Origin: Liolophura sinensis
Taxonomy: Eukaryota; Mollusca; Polyplacophora; Chitonida; Chitonidae
DNA length: 64,000 nucleotides
Direction of reading: 5' to 3'
NCBI RefSeq assembly: GCF_032854445.1
Contig: NC_088295.1
Span: forward strand, 65,391,249-65,455,248
Part shown: positions 35,465-48,465 of the stretch, in pieces
Position numbering within the stretch: position 1 is the stretch's first letter
Layout of the letters: every line of letters starts with the position of its first letter
The notes under the pieces: generated by a model
The model's input: only the letters and a program-made list of their open reading frames with translations
Told to the model about the DNA's origin: nothing
Databases searched by the model: none
Program-made: the position numbers and the translations under genes

Positions 35465-38400
35465 TTCCTTAACCCTATAACTTGGTGTTTATAGTGAATG
35501 AATGTGTTTTAGACACAAATTAATATTACTGTATATTTTATATAATACAGAAGTATATACTGCGTCATATATATATTCATATCTGTTCTTAATCATCAAA
35601 TTCATGTCCATATCGTCAAGTTATTAACGAAAGAGTCTACATAGAAGAGCTATGAATGAATTTGAAAGTTTGATAGAAACCGATATTTTGATCGCTGTAC
35701 AACTCCCATTACACACTGCATTTTTATTAAAGCAGCGTCGCTGTAATAACCATTGACATACGTTAAAATATTGAACTCTGGATTTCTATTCATGCCACAT
35801 ATGATAAAATTTTTGAAATACATTTTAATAGATCAAAAGACCATGTGCTTGAGGGCGAATAAGACACTAAGTATATGCTGTGTTGACCGAGCGCATGACT
35901 GTCTATAGATTCTGAGCTAAGGCAGCACCAGCTCCTATGTGCTCTGCGGAGAAGGCAACCGTCGTACACGTGTTGAAGGGAGTAGAGTGAGCCGGTTACG
36001 TTCCTGTCTCTCTCTCTCTCTCGTCTCTCTCATGCCTACACCTGCCCGGTCCCAGACGACCAGACGGGGGACTCAACCGTCGACAAGAGAGCGTGGGAAA
36101 GCTAAAGATCTTATCCACAGCTATATCGACAGAAGGATGCCCTTCTGAATTATCATATATTTGTGTGCATAGAATATTTGTCAAGTATATACGCCAACTC
36201 AAAAATTGGAACCTTCGCGAATACATTTATATATGTTGTTCTGGTTCTGGGCCCATATTTATCAAACGTCTTAAGACGTAAGTCTAAAATTCAAAAATAC
36301 ATGTACAAATAAAATGCTGTGCCCTAGAAAATGCCCTTAAAATTTGTACGCTGATTCTTTACCGTAAAACGATGTACTAACCACAATTTATTTTATCCAA
36401 GCAAAACCAAACCGTTTGGGTGGGTCATCGACTGGAATAGTCAATGTGCTAAAGTTTTAATGGCTACATGCTTCAGCACAGAAAAAGGCTGACTGACGGT
36501 GCAGCAGGCAGTTTCACAACAGATATGTATAATTACTTATCCAGAGCTAAAATAAGATAGACTGCAATATACGAGATCAGGGTCTCAAGTTTTTACGTCA
36601 ACCACACTCTCTAAACCACAGGGGCTTTTAACTTTGATATTCGAAACGGTTCCATGTATAAAAGTTTGCAATCTAAGAAAGGCATTGACATTTTCAACAG
36701 TTCAATCAATGTAGTCGCTATAGCCTACGCAAACTCTTGAACAGATAAATATTTTTGTCACAAGAGATAAAGAAAGCCATGGTTTCAAACAAGTGATGTG
36801 TGTGTAAAATTGCAGGTCGCATAAGGACAAATAGATGTTCACAAAGGTTGATTCCTAATCGAACCTTGACTGTAACGCACGAAAGTGGGTTTCCCAATAG
36901 TTGCAAGCAAATTACCCTAGTTCATCAATCCTCAAACGTATCGTGCAGCTCGCATTAGCATTAGCCACAAATGCAGGGGTTGCATACAGCAGCGCCATCT
37001 ATGCTGTTGCTTTTCACCTAGAGGTAATGCTCTAACCCTTTCCCAAGACATTACAGTGTGGAAAAAACACTATAGTTAATGACGGTATAGGGCCTTTGGA
37101 GCATTGGAAAGCGTCGTGGACAAGTGTGGAACGCTATGTGGGTATATACCTCCTCAAACCGTCACCCAAAATCGCATTTTAACGGCTGGCCTCCTTCAAA
37201 CAAAAATGCTGGCAGACGATTTGTCAAGAAGTCTGTTTTCATTCTCGAAATATCTCGTGTCTAAAAACGGTACACACTGTTACTATGCCAGAACATGAAG
37301 TGGCGTTAAGATCTTAACACAAACCAGTACCATTTGTCAGTGCCCTCAGACGAGCCACTTAGCATTTATAGTCTGCGATGGGAAAGGTGGCTGAAAATAC
37401 TTTAACAATAGGTGGCAAAAAAAAAATCTACATTAGTACCTGCCAATGGCGATCCGTTATAGTTTCAAAGAAATTGGTGTCATTGGTGTTTTTTTTTTTT
37501 ATGTGACACTGACACGGGAGCTTCGTAAAGTGTTGATGGAAATAAGATACAACATAATAAGGCAACTTACTCTACAAACGTTTTTGCCGCGCAAGTATTC
37601 AAGTCTTCAAACGTCTCCAAACAAAAGGTATGCTTGATAATAACAAGGATTTCTGCACGCATAACTGTATTGCGTGAATTTGTTAAACACAATTATAACT
37701 GGATTTGGACGGTCCTTAAGGGTATAAATATAATATCAGACGTAATAAAATAGTATGTCATGCAACAACTGTTCGTGTCGTTTTACAGAAAGTATCTTAG
37801 TGCAATTCGTTCTCTTAAATGAGCATAAACAATGAAACTTTTTAATCGCCTTTAATCGTGAACACAGGCCAGACACTTGATAAAGCAAAACATTCAAGAA
37901 GAATCTTCAATGGATCTATAGTCGCGGGTAACAGTAACTGTATGAAGGGGAGCTTAGTGAGAACCGGGGTTGATTTTGAGCGGAGGAATCCATGATAACA
38001 AAAGAGGTTCGTTTTTGTCGTCTGCAGCTCGTGTCTGGTTTTGTTAAAAGACACGTCCCACTAATCTGGTTTCTCCATTTGACTGGTCTGAGCTGAGAAG
38101 AGGCGGAACAGTCATCCATCTCCGCCATTCACAGATTTATGCGCTCTCCTCTAGCTTTGACAGGCCATGCGTCTGCTGTATACAAAATATAGGCATTTTT
38201 GAGGTAAGTATTCGGGAAACAGCTGACATGGCGCGGAGCGCTAAAAGCCGGACTGACAGGAAGTATCGAGGGTCGTTACAGGGAAACAAGCCGGAACAAT
38301 ATGGCGAACAGGAACTTAACCATTTCAGCGGAATGCATGTTCAGTCTATAGAGTGAAATGGTGTTATAGAAAAGTTGCAACAGAATTAAAAACATTGGAA

Positions 38401-39390
38401 TTTGAAGAAACCCCGATGACTGAAGGAAAGGTACGGAGGGCAGAAATAGAAACCCTCCCGTCGGGCTGGAATGCTGGCCTCGTAACCCAGCTTTAAAGTC
38501 ATTGTAATGTGGTGTGTGTTCACGGTCCAGGTGTCAGTCAGGATAATGGAGAGGAATGTCCCAGGTTCTGTTATCGTACGGATCGTTACCTGACGACACA
38601 AGAGCTGCTGCCGCTTTTCTCCACATTAACTCCCACGACTTTAGGCGCTCTCCTGAAGGTTTGCCTGTTACACGGCTCGCATACAACAACTATTCGAGTC
38701 AGTGAGTCGAGCATCGTCCGGTATATTTGCGTCACGGTATGGTATTATAATCGGCATCTGGCATTATTCCACAATCATTTACAACAGCTACAGAGACTTT
38801 CACCAGTGATATTAAACAACATTAAGGTACCTTATATTGCACAGTAAGGCCATTACAAAACATTATAATATAGATAGATATATAAGATGAAATAGGCGAT
38901 ATAATGAGGGAAATAAGAGAAGGGAAGTCCGCAAGGAGTTGAAAAACTCTTTTCTTTCCAATAAACTATTTAAACACAGTAAAAAGAATGAATTAATGAG
39001 TAAACAAACGCATTCGTTTATACAAAAAGGGTCAAACATGTTATTGGTTAATGAGAATTAGGACTAGTCTTTCAAAAGGTTGGATTTCGACGGTTGGCTG
39101 TGACCATTTGCCAAGTATCACACTGTCACCCCTGCTCCGGTTTTAATTTCTATTCTGTAGTCTTTTATACCTTATATACATAGCTCAAGATCCTGAGATT
39201 TAAGAACAAAATGGACCCTTACGTATAAATATTGCCACATTATGCAATTAAATCAAAATATTCCACATTGTTTACATGTACAGTTTAGATGTGTATAATA
39301 AATGTTTCAATAGAACAATACTGAATATTTATAATAATGAAATGAACAGAAACAAACGTAACAGTGTGTTCGTCCTTACTCTCGAAATTG
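35461..39390. other. Intergenic, no gene recognised
   Basis: This contains a (CT)n tract at 36007-36025 inside a balanced stretch (35930-36130), and further balanced stretches at 37090-37300 and 37850-38640. Open frames reach 112 codons (38509-38847, plus) without recognisable similarity. A copy of dispersed repeat X lies at 39078-39172. Confidence 0.5.
39078..39172 (+). repeat. Dispersed repeat X, copy 1
   Basis: It shares TGTGACCATTTGCCAA.TATC followed by ACACTGTCA.C.CTGCT..G and a TTT/CT-rich right half with 47765-47846 and 48117-48212. No tRNA-like head or open frame is visible. The family is not recognised. Confidence 0.7.
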
Positions 39391-39655
39391 GGTCTCCGTG
39401 CCTCAGTAGGTTAGCGCGCTAGCGCATCGTAATGAACTAGGAGCCTCTCGCCAGTGCGGTCGCTGTGAGTTCAAGTCCAGCTCCTGCTGGGCCCCTCTCC
39501 GGCTGTACATGGGAAGGTCTGCAGCAACCAGCGGATGGTCGTGGGTTTCCCCTGTGCTCTGCCCGGTTTCCTTCCACTATAATGCTGGCCGCCGTCGTAT
39601 AAGTGAAGTATTCTTGAGTACGGCGTAAAACACCAATCAAACAAATAAATAAATT
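39391..39655 (+). repeat. SINE family A, full-length copy (plus)
   Basis: A complete element in plus orientation. The tRNA-like head has box A near CCTCAGTAGGTTAGCGCGCT and box B GAGTTCAAGTCC. It continues GGATGGTCGTGGGTTTCCCC, GCTGGCCGCCGTCGTATAAG and GAGTACGGCGTAAAACACCA and ends in an AAATA-type tail. This copy best defines the family in the window. Confidence 0.95.
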
Positions 39656-40037
39656 ATTCTCAAAATGGTATTGGATTGCACCCACTACAATGCTGTGCGG
39701 TCTTCGTCGTTTAAGTCCAATTATTCTCAAGAAGTACTTATACATTTCGCAAATAGAAAAGCCTCCTCTACATCTTTTGACCACACTTAAATGAAGGCAC
39801 TTCCCTCTTTCCTGCACAGCTCGCTTGTTTGAGTGAAGTACATTTAAATAGTTATGTCAAAGATAAGGCTACCTTAGGTCTTCTTGTTAGTTTGTTGCAT
39901 TTCAGTTCACCTATTAACTGTAACTGAACTGTTACGATTTTAAAATCCGAGTACAATGTAGTTATGATGCACGATCAGGATTCCATTACCAAACATTTTG
40001 AATTGTATGCCTACATGTAATTGCTTTGTATACATGA

Positions 40038-40221
40038 AGGCGGCCTCCGTGGACCAAGGGAGTTAGCCCGCCTAAGCGGTGCGATGACTCAGCAGCCTCC
40101 CACTAAGTGGGTCGCTGTGAGTTCAAGTCCAGCTCAAGCTGGCTTCCTCTCCAGTCGTACGTGGGAAGGATTGTCAGCAACCTGGAGATGGCCGTGGGTT
40201 TCCCCCATGTTCTGCCATGAT
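40038..40221 (+). repeat. SINE family A, 5' part
   Basis: The head and middle are preserved (GTCGCTGTGAGTTCAAGTCC, CGTACGTGGGAAGGATTGTC, GGCCGTGGGTTTCCCCCATG). The sequence then leaves the family about where the CCATAATGCTGGCCGCC block should begin, giving a 3'-truncated copy. Confidence 0.9.
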
Positions 40222-40284
40222 TATTTACCATGTGAACCAGCACTGCAGACTATTACTGATTTAGGTAAACCTTTTACAGCTTAT

Positions 40285-40618
40285 AGTATGGCTCATTTGG
40301 TAGAGTGTCCGATTCAGGTAGATCCAGAGTCAATGATAGGTCGGGTCATACATAAGACTTTAAAAGAGGAAACTGTAGCTTCCTTGCTTAGCGTTTAGCA
40401 TTAAAGGGAAGTGCAACGACTGGTTGACCCGTACCAGTATAATGGCTCGGGCGGGGCGCATTACTTGCCTTCGATAGGTCGTCTCAGTGAAGCAGCACTA
40501 GATAAAGCCGGTGGAAATACGCCCTGCAACAAGGAGGTAATTTACATGCACTCTACGGACTTCTACGTCGTCATATGATTGAAAAATTGTACGACGTTAA
40601 ATCACAAGATTCATTCAC
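40285..40618 (+). repeat. SINE family B, copy 2
   Basis: Head TATGGCTCATTTGGTAGAGT is tRNA-like (box A). The body shares AACGACTGGTTGACCCGTAC and CAGTATAATGGCTCGGGCGG with the copy at 835. The end is TTGAAAAATTGTACGACGTT followed by AAATCACA. It lies 60 bp after a truncated family A element. Confidence 0.88.
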
Positions 40619-43600
40619 AGCTTACAATAAATGCAATTTGACTGTTAACTTTTGCTTTCATTATATACAAGTATACTGCTTCTCATGTGTATAGAAATGG
40701 AATTTACATCACCGGATCAGGTCAGATGTTCAACCAACATATGCAATTACATAGGTAGTCTCATATACGTGTCAATATAAAATGCTAAACTGATAGCAGC
40801 CTTGCCTCTCCTATTTGCTGACTGACTTCCAATGCATGTAGACAGTGAACATAACAAAGGATTACAACATATAGAGAATCAAACCAGAGTAGCGCCCACA
40901 GTGTGATAATTGGCAACAGGCCACAAACTACACTTGAAACTATGAACCTGAAACTTCAATCTTCCAGCATAGCAATGTCTGAACTTTTAGCCTGAAACTG
41001 CAATCAAGCTGTTGACACTTATCCAGCTGTCCAGCCATGCAGCCAGTTCAACCATTCAGCCTTGCAGCCAATCAAAGAGACTTCGCAAGCCTGCAAAGAG
41101 GATTTTGAATGGCTATCCGGCTAAAAATATGTACAGGCATTTTACGACAATATACCCTCGGGCTAAAGTAGTTAAAGCACATTTCTTGCCTTATCAGTAG
41201 ATCACTGAGGCCGTCCCATACCTGTTTGGTGAGACGCAGATCAGTGAGGTCGCAGGTTCGGATCCAGTTTTTGCTCGCTTGTATTTGTCTCATACATGCA
41301 TGGTGAGGAGTGGTGGTTTACTCTGGCCCACCATGATATATAGTTTAAACTTCTTGAGTATATTCATTTAACACTATTAAAGAAAATGAACACATTTATT
41401 TTGAAGTACCTATGTATGTAATCAGTTCAGAATTCACAGCGCCAACATCTCACAGTAAATGCCTCATCAGCTCACATAAGTCATAGACCTTTTCCGAAAA
41501 CTTACCAGCAGTTACCTGTATCACCAAGAATACTGACAATCTCTGTATGGGACACATTTTTTCATAGCGAAAGGACAAACTCAGCAAAGTTGTGCTGAAA
41601 TTCACATTGGTTTCCATAAATCAAAGCACGTAAGAAAAGTTTTATTTACTTGCTGTAAAGAGCGCATGTCCGATATATAGTGTTCACTGTCCGCAAATAA
41701 AGGGAAATAATCTGCTGTTAGCAGTTAAGCTGTTTTGCATATGTTGTAACATACGTGCGGCACTGATGTTGAAACCAGCTGGTGTTCATACAACCGTCAA
41801 AGCTTCGCTTGGGATACATACAAGGCTATACGTGGGATAAACTAAAACTGAGCTGATGTAGATAGTTGTATAAGATGTAGAAGTCAAAATGTTCATTTTA
41901 GAGCTGCAATCACCACAAGGTGAAAAAATACACAAAAACAGAAATCAGAGAGAATTAACACTGCATACAGGAACACATTTAACAATGGCAGAAAAAATAT
42001 TCTAAATTAACAATAAAACAAAAAAATAATTTCAAGTCGATTTTCGAAGCATAAATTAAAGGTTTAGGGTTAGAAAATTCTCAGGAAAAAAGTAACTCGG
42101 TGTTAATATTTGTTTATTAGTCGTTTCATTTGACTACTATACAATTGGGCAAATGGGGTAATACTCTCATTTCAATGTTTGCAAAACCCCGGGAAAACGA
42201 TTCCAGACAATTGCTTAATAGTAAAATAGCAGAATGTCGCAGTCATGAGACATTTTTTTATTTCTGATGTGTAAAACAAGCCGTATTTGCACAATACTAG
42301 TATGTGTGCAAAACTATAGGCTGTGAAAAGTTTATTACACTTCAATCCTGAACAGTATATCATCCGTAAACAATGAAATGTCGTTATGCCTATATACATG
42401 TGCGACGATACAATCGCAAGACCCATTTCCAAAACAAACTACAACACAAATTCCCAAAGAAACCTGTAAAATATAATATACAGGTAATAATATGAGAGAA
42501 ACAGTCATCGATTTTTAATGATGCGGGAAACATATTATCGATATTTTGTGGGCATGACATCCAGTCCGTGAATGATCAACCTACCTGCATCCCACCTACG
42601 TCGTTGCAAGTTCGAACCCTACTCCAGATTTGGTACATTAGAAATTTGACCACCCTGATATAGTTGAAATAATCTGACGTGTTAATTGTTAAATACCATA
42701 TGGATCAATATTTAAAGAAAATTTAGTTAGTAAAAAATGGTAAGATTCCCAATCAGTAACACATGCTGTGTTTCCTTTCATGCACTTTAGGGTTTTTTAA
42801 AACAAAAAAGTGAGTTGACCAAAAATTTGGGGCAGTTACTTAGCTTGTTCACTGGAAGCGTTTTCTGTCGAACATTTCTCGTATGACATTGTAAAATATC
42901 TGTCTGCCAAAAATGTTTTATCTTTTTGCAGGGAGGACTTCACCGTTTCCTAACAGTACAGGCTACAGATAAAATGTTATACAGTTTAACTTTAACAGTG
43001 ATAAAAATATCAAAATTTATCACACGATTTCCATAAAGTATTAATTTTTCGATGTATTCTGTGTGTGATTGTCAAGGAAACCATGTATATCTTAACTTGT
43101 TGACATTACATCGCACCGATACCAGGAATACCAGACATACAGGGCGGGCGAAGCATTGACCAGACGCTGTACTCCGTGCCGGTTCTCATAGGAAATCAGT
43201 GTTAGGCCTGGTGATGAAGGCAGATCCGTTCTCCTTTATTCTTGTTTTTACACAAATAATACAAATTTTGAGTGTGCGTCTAAATCTTTGGCTCTGCACG
43301 AGATCAAAGTCCCTGTCCTGGATGCTCTCTTCACGATTCCACATCAGTTCTACTGTTACCCTTTTCCGTCGTTCCACCCACTGTTTGTAATCACCCAGAC
43401 GCCAGTTCCCGCCAAAAGAGCCCTGTTTACTGCCAGTTTCTAACCAGCCAATAATGTGTGTTATAGTAGCACATTGTGAAGGTCCCCCCTTGTCTCCCTC
43501 CCCCCTACACACACAATCACCCCCATCAATGACTGACTTGTGTGCTCCCTTGGGGGGCAGAAACTCCAGTGGCACGTGGTCTCTTCGGGACAGACAAAAA

Positions 43601-44587
43601 GTGCGTGTTCCAGAAGGACACAAGCAATCATATGAATTGAGGAATACATCAAATTCTCTCGAACACTAGGACATTATGTTGCAAGGAGGATTTCAAAAGA
43701 AAGGAAAATGCAGAGAGCACACGTCTCTAAATATTGACGTTTGATTGGCGGTGGTGATGGGGCGGGAGCATCACACTTACCACTGAGCAGTCGAGACAGG
43801 CAGTGCCCTCTACCGGGGAGAGAGGCTCCGGAAACCTAGCCACGGAAAAAGCACGTAACGCAAACGAGCAGTTTGTTGACTGTATCGCTCTCAATCCCTT
43901 GATGCGCAACAAGTCGATAGTGCTACAGAGACGTTTGAATGAGACTACCCACAGCAACCTTTGACCACAGTCACTTGTGATTTAACTCTTGTCGGCGTAG
44001 TTTTTTTGTTTTTGCAGAGCAAATCGATTTTACCGGTTTGTATTTAGTCCCGGTGGACAACGACCCGTGACCTCTAAGAGCTGGGCCTTTGTTTGACAAG
44101 CGTGATTGTCAATATGCATATTGTACTAATGTTATGTTAGCCCCCCTGGGCGACACACTCTAACGTTTACGGAGAGTGGCGAGATCACATAGAAGTCACA
44201 GTCAACTAATTAAGAGGTAATGAAGAGCAACCAAGAGTTTTTCACGAGGTGTGGATGTGTGTGTGTGCTTGGTGGGGGACAGAGGTGGCAGAGAGCGGGA
44301 AGAAGCAAGGGAGACGCCACCTAGATAGGATTAAAACCATTCGAAAAACCATTAGCCAACGTTATACAACACTGACTTGTCTTAAAGCTCCTTGATCTAG
44401 TTTCACCGCAAACGCTATGAGATGCTGTCAGCTAAATTGCTGACAACTTTACCACAGCGCATAGTTTCATCAGTCAAGTGGATTCAGGATTACTGAACCA
44501 AAAAGATCGACTGTGCTGCGATTGCTTATATTATGCGATCTCAAATACAAAGAAACCCTCGAAAAAATTCCCATATTCCACCAAAGG
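40619..44587. other. Intergenic, no gene recognised
   Basis: SINE-like heads are seen near 41205-41370 (GTCGCAGGTTCGGATCCAG) and 42550-42680 (GCAAGTTCGAACCC). A copy of the repeat shared with 47705 is at 42409-42475. A 145-codon minus-strand open frame (43186-43623) and its neighbourhood are of balanced composition but unrecognised. A candidate SOX/POU island is at 44060-44260. Confidence 0.5.
44060..44260. promoter_or_regulatory. Candidate enhancer: SOX-like site next to a POU-like palindrome
   Basis: CTTTGTT at 44087-44093 is followed within 20 bp by the 14-bp palindrome CAATATGCATATTG (44110-44123, with an ATGCATAT octamer variant). TAATTA lies at 44207-44212. The stretch is repeat-free. 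Regulatory function is inference. Confidence 0.28.
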
Positions 44588-44650
44588 TTTATTTATTTAT
44601 TTGTTTTGGCGTTTTATGCGGTATTTAAGAATATTCCATTTATAGAACTT
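44588..44650 (-). repeat. SINE family A tail fragment
   Basis: TTTATTTATTTATTTGTTTT then GGCGTTTTATGCGGTATTTA, then AGAATATTCCATTTATAG: a diverged tail of a minus-strand copy. Confidence 0.7.
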
Positions 44651-47600
44651 CTTATTCTTTTGACAAGAAGATTAACTTCTTAACGTTTGTCGATAAAATG
44701 TAATAACGCCCCCCCAGCATAGTGACATAAACATTCAGCAGGTATGGATTTCTCAGACTGATATCCAGGCTTCTGATATAAAGGAACTGTTAAAAGCGTC
44801 ACTCGCACGATAGGACACACATAAACTTAGCAATGACTTTTTACACTTTTCAGTTCTTTCGTAGTTTGTGATTATTGACCGTAAGGTTCATCTTGTTTGA
44901 CGGCTGGTATACGAACTTCTGTTTTAACGCATATATTTTACAGAGTTATCTGGCGTATGTAATATGTTTAACATCATATATAGAGACTAAAGCATTGGCT
45001 CTTTTGCCAAGGTTTACGAATTCGCCATGCGTAAATTCGAAACTGGAGAAATTGGAAATTATTTTTATGTGAAGTTGTCAAAACTTTTGCATTACATAAA
45101 CGGAATCACGATCTGTTGAGCTTGCATGTAGACACCATTTCAGATACAGGTATACGGCACAACTGGAAAATTTGTAATATACGCTGTAGAGTAACAACAA
45201 TCGGTTAAAAAGATAAAACACATACATTCTTACTAAGAAAACATATGTCCTATAAATTCTGTGTTTTGTTTGACGACTGTTGTTGTATTTTTTTGACCAT
45301 TTTCATGAACGTAAATTGCTATTTCCACACGGTGTAACATCACAGAAACTCGTTTTCAAAATATAAACGGTATGTATTTTAATAATTTAATCAAAATGAA
45401 ATTACAAAAAGAAAAGATTATGTATACATGAACAGAGTACTTAATTCAGCATGAGATCTCTCTGAGCCAGAGGTAAAATACACTGTGTTTGAGACATCCA
45501 GTCATCAGGTAAGGAGATATATATATGATATATTAGAGAGACTTTTACTTAAAATTAATTGTCAAATTTGTAACCTAGAGAGATGAAGGAATGGTTTTGA
45601 CCAAGATCATTGGATTCTAAATTTGAGTTACGGAGTTCTTCGGAACATAGAATTTCTTCAGTCCTGTCAAACTAAATGCTACAAACATAAATAAAGAAAC
45701 ATACAAATGATGACCACGGGGAAGACAATTGCTGCCTGTACAACCTTTTTGATGGAGAGTTTTTCTGCAATGGTATGAAAAGGTTTAGGTGCCAAACAGA
45801 AAGGTTAAGCGGCTTGGTGACGGATGGTTGAATGACCCCGAGCATAACATCACATCCTGGGGGGTCATGCAATTAATAGAGAGATTTTCACTTCTAAATA
45901 CATAAGGCTAGAGCGTGCGTTTCACCTCCCATTCTGTGTCAATATGCCATTAACTGGACGAGCCTCTCGTCGTAATTGCAAACCCAGGTTAAGCACAAGC
46001 CGTGTACATTTTCCTTAGCTTCGCTTATTTGCTCAGGGATTTTCACCTTATTATTGAATTCTTAACAGAATGTGACGGAGAAACAATTTGGACGTAGAAC
46101 CTCATGGAAGCATACTGTATATCTGTCTATGTCCATAATGTTTGGTGTGAGTCAAACTACAGATCTCAATGCATGGTTGCCATTAGCTTGATTAAAATTC
46201 TATAGATTGCTATTTATTCTTCCAGTCAGGTGCGTTTCTTTAATACTTCCATGTAATGCTTCTTCAATGTAACATTGTCAATGCTTTACAGAGACAGGCC
46301 GTTCTTTCTATCTCTATTTTTAGGGGGATGCACGCATCTTTCTGAGGTTGAGCTCGAAGATTTGGAGACGTTTTCATGTTTTCCTTTTTCATTTCGTCCA
46401 AGTTTTCATAAAAAGCTCATCGTCTTTCCGTGTGATAAGCAGGTGCTAAGACTGATCGGGATGCCTCGGATACGACGAAGTTCACAGTTTTTCTTACATT
46501 CGGCGTGGATTCAGCCAAATGCAGACGATTTTTGCACGAAACTCACGCATCAAACGTGATACTGAAGAGGCCATGCTCTGCCTAAACGATGACATTGTAA
46601 GAGATCTTTGTGACGTAATTCCGGCTGAGAAGGAAATGACGTCATTTGTGTGCTCGTTCCCAGTCGAGAGTACGTGACATGTCTCGATTGTCTCGCCAAG
46701 GTGATAATCTGCTTTGATCTCGCCTGTTTGCGCCATGTCTCCATCTCTGTCTAACGGACAATAACTTTAATTTAACCATGGCCTTTTAAGGGAACCTTTA
46801 AAAACCAGATTTTTCAGAGAGACTGGAACCGATGCGGACAAGGACACTCACTGTGGAAACTTTGAGGAAAAATATGAAAACGTTTTGCAGAGTGTGTACC
46901 CTGTGAGAATATAAAAACACAATTTTTCATGGACAAATTTCTTTCGGCAAACAGAGTCTGGATCAGATGTTACCATTAAAGGAAAACCAAAATGGAAAAG
47001 TCTTTTTTGTCTCTAAGTTAAATGGAGATGTTATATGACAGAGGCTTACGCTGTGGTTGTGGTGCGTTACACAGCTCTCGTCCAGAGTTTGAACAAGTCC
47101 ATCTGAACTGGTTCACAATGCCAGGAGTCGATGACCGGCAAATAAACAGAATAGTGTTAAAATGTTGCTGTATTGATGCATATAATTCTGTGGAACTTTT
47201 TCACATTTCCAGTAAAATTCGCTGTTTACTGCTAAACCGTGAAGCATCTTGAGGTGGAATGCGTGTATAGGGTTGTTTTCTGAACAGAGAAAAAGATCGC
47301 TTTACGGAGTTTTAGTTTTATTCCTTATAAATACACATGTGTACTAGGAGTTGGAAACAACGCCTTCAAAACAGTTTCTTTTTGTTCAATTTAACCCCAA
47401 ACTTAAGGTTTCAGTATTCGAATTAAGGTAAATAAGGCCATATTCTTCTCCATGATCTAGTTATAATTGATTCTACAGACGAATCAAAACATAGTCCAAA
47501 AAAAAAACAGTTATAGACATGCAAATTGATTACAATCAGTTAAAATTGTTAATTGGAATCATAAATGTTTTTCAAATGGATAATACAGATTAAACAATTT

Positions 47601-47704
47601 AAAAAGTTGAGAGTCTCTTAACTCGGTCACGCTTCAACCCTAATTTAAGCGTCAGTGAAATGCAGCTATATAGTAAACAAAGGAACGGGGTGGGGATGGC
47701 TACG

Positions 47705-47846
47705 TCGATAATCGCAAGGCCCATTTCCAAACCAACTTTAAAGGCCGGATACCTATAGGAAACATGTAAAACCATTTGCCAACTATCACACTGTCGTCGC
47801 TGCTCTGGATTTACTCTCTGCGCTGTACTTCTTTAATAGCATTGCA
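47705..47846 (+). repeat. Dispersed repeat X, extended copy 2
   Basis: The left part, ATCGCAAGGCCCATTTCCAA then ACCAACTTTAAAGGCCGG, matches 42409-42475. The right part, ACCATTTGCCAACTATCACA then CTGTCGTCGCTGCTCTGGAT, matches 39078-39172 and 48117-48212. This copy joins the two halves and so suggests a single longer element. Confidence 0.65.
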
Positions 47847-48116
47847 TTCCAGCACAAACCAGGATTCTACTGATGGAGCAAGAATCCCGAGGACTGGTCC
47901 CTTTGCATTGTTTTAATGTTATTGTATATTAAATGAGATGACAACACAACATATTTAGGAATTGTAGACCAGTGGCGTCAAATAAATTGCAATTAACATC
48001 ACTGCATTTTTTTTATCCTAATTCTGTTCAAGCCATGGTGCTAGGGGGCTGGTAATTTGCTATTATTTATGCATTTCCATGACATTTAGAATAAAACCCT
48101 GAGGCAAACTGACGAG

Positions 48117-48212
48117 AGGCCGAATTTCACCGGTTACGTGTGACCATTTGTCAACTACCACACTGTCATCGCTGCTTTGGATTTACTCTCCATGCTGTAC
48201 GTCTTTCATAGT
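48117..48212 (+). repeat. Dispersed repeat X, copy 3
   Basis: GGCCGAATTTCACCGGTTAC then GTGACCATTTGTCAACTACC, then GCTGCTTTGGATTTACTCTC and ATGCTGTACGTCTTT, matching copies 1 and 2 in order. It is about 300 bp from copy 2. Confidence 0.7.
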
Positions 48213-48465
48213 ATAGCCAGAAAATGAACCTGGTAAAATGTAAGAGGAAAGCAGCCATCAGCCTGACAGCCGGTCAGATTTCAAACTCTTAATCCGTTAA
48301 TAATGCTCAGGTGGAATACAAATATAGATATCTCCATCGCGCTTTGATTGTAACTATTCTTATATAATCTGGCCACATGTGGATGTAATGAAAGCTCATG
48401 CTGACACAGACTCTGTTGCGCCGTCTTACACACTTGTGACGTTTTAGCCTTAGCAATGTCGCTTT

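Larger units (their letters stand above)
44651..48465. other. Intergenic, no gene recognised
   Basis: A balanced island at about 46280-46760 contains TGACGTAA (46611-46618) and a perfect CRE TGACGTCA (46637-46644). Copies of dispersed repeat X occur at 47765-47846 and 48117-48212. The stretch 47705-47760 matches 42409-42475 (ATCGCAAG.CCCATTTCCAAA). No exon is recognised. Confidence 0.5.

Noticed and set aside
39391-39480. tRNA-like sequence with box A and box B
   Set aside because: Part of a SINE head; it does not fold into a complete cloverleaf as read and is followed by the SINE body. The same applies near 26550-26640, 40285 and 41205.
39437-40398. Open frames of about 125 codons on both strands
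   Set aside because: They lie within SINE family A and B elements; SINEs are non-coding.
42600-42660. MYQIW-like reading on the minus strand considered as a VGLL N-terminus (vertebrate starts contain VMYQVYG)
   Set aside because: It overlaps a SINE-like box B, lacks the flanking residues and has no phase-0 donor; the exon at 21918-21998 fits much better.
43186-43623. 145-codon open frame on the minus strand in a balanced-composition region
   Set aside because: No family similarity that I recognise, no obvious acceptor/donor pair, and overlapping open frames on the other strand. It could be a conserved non-coding stretch; an RNA-seq or BLASTP check would decide.
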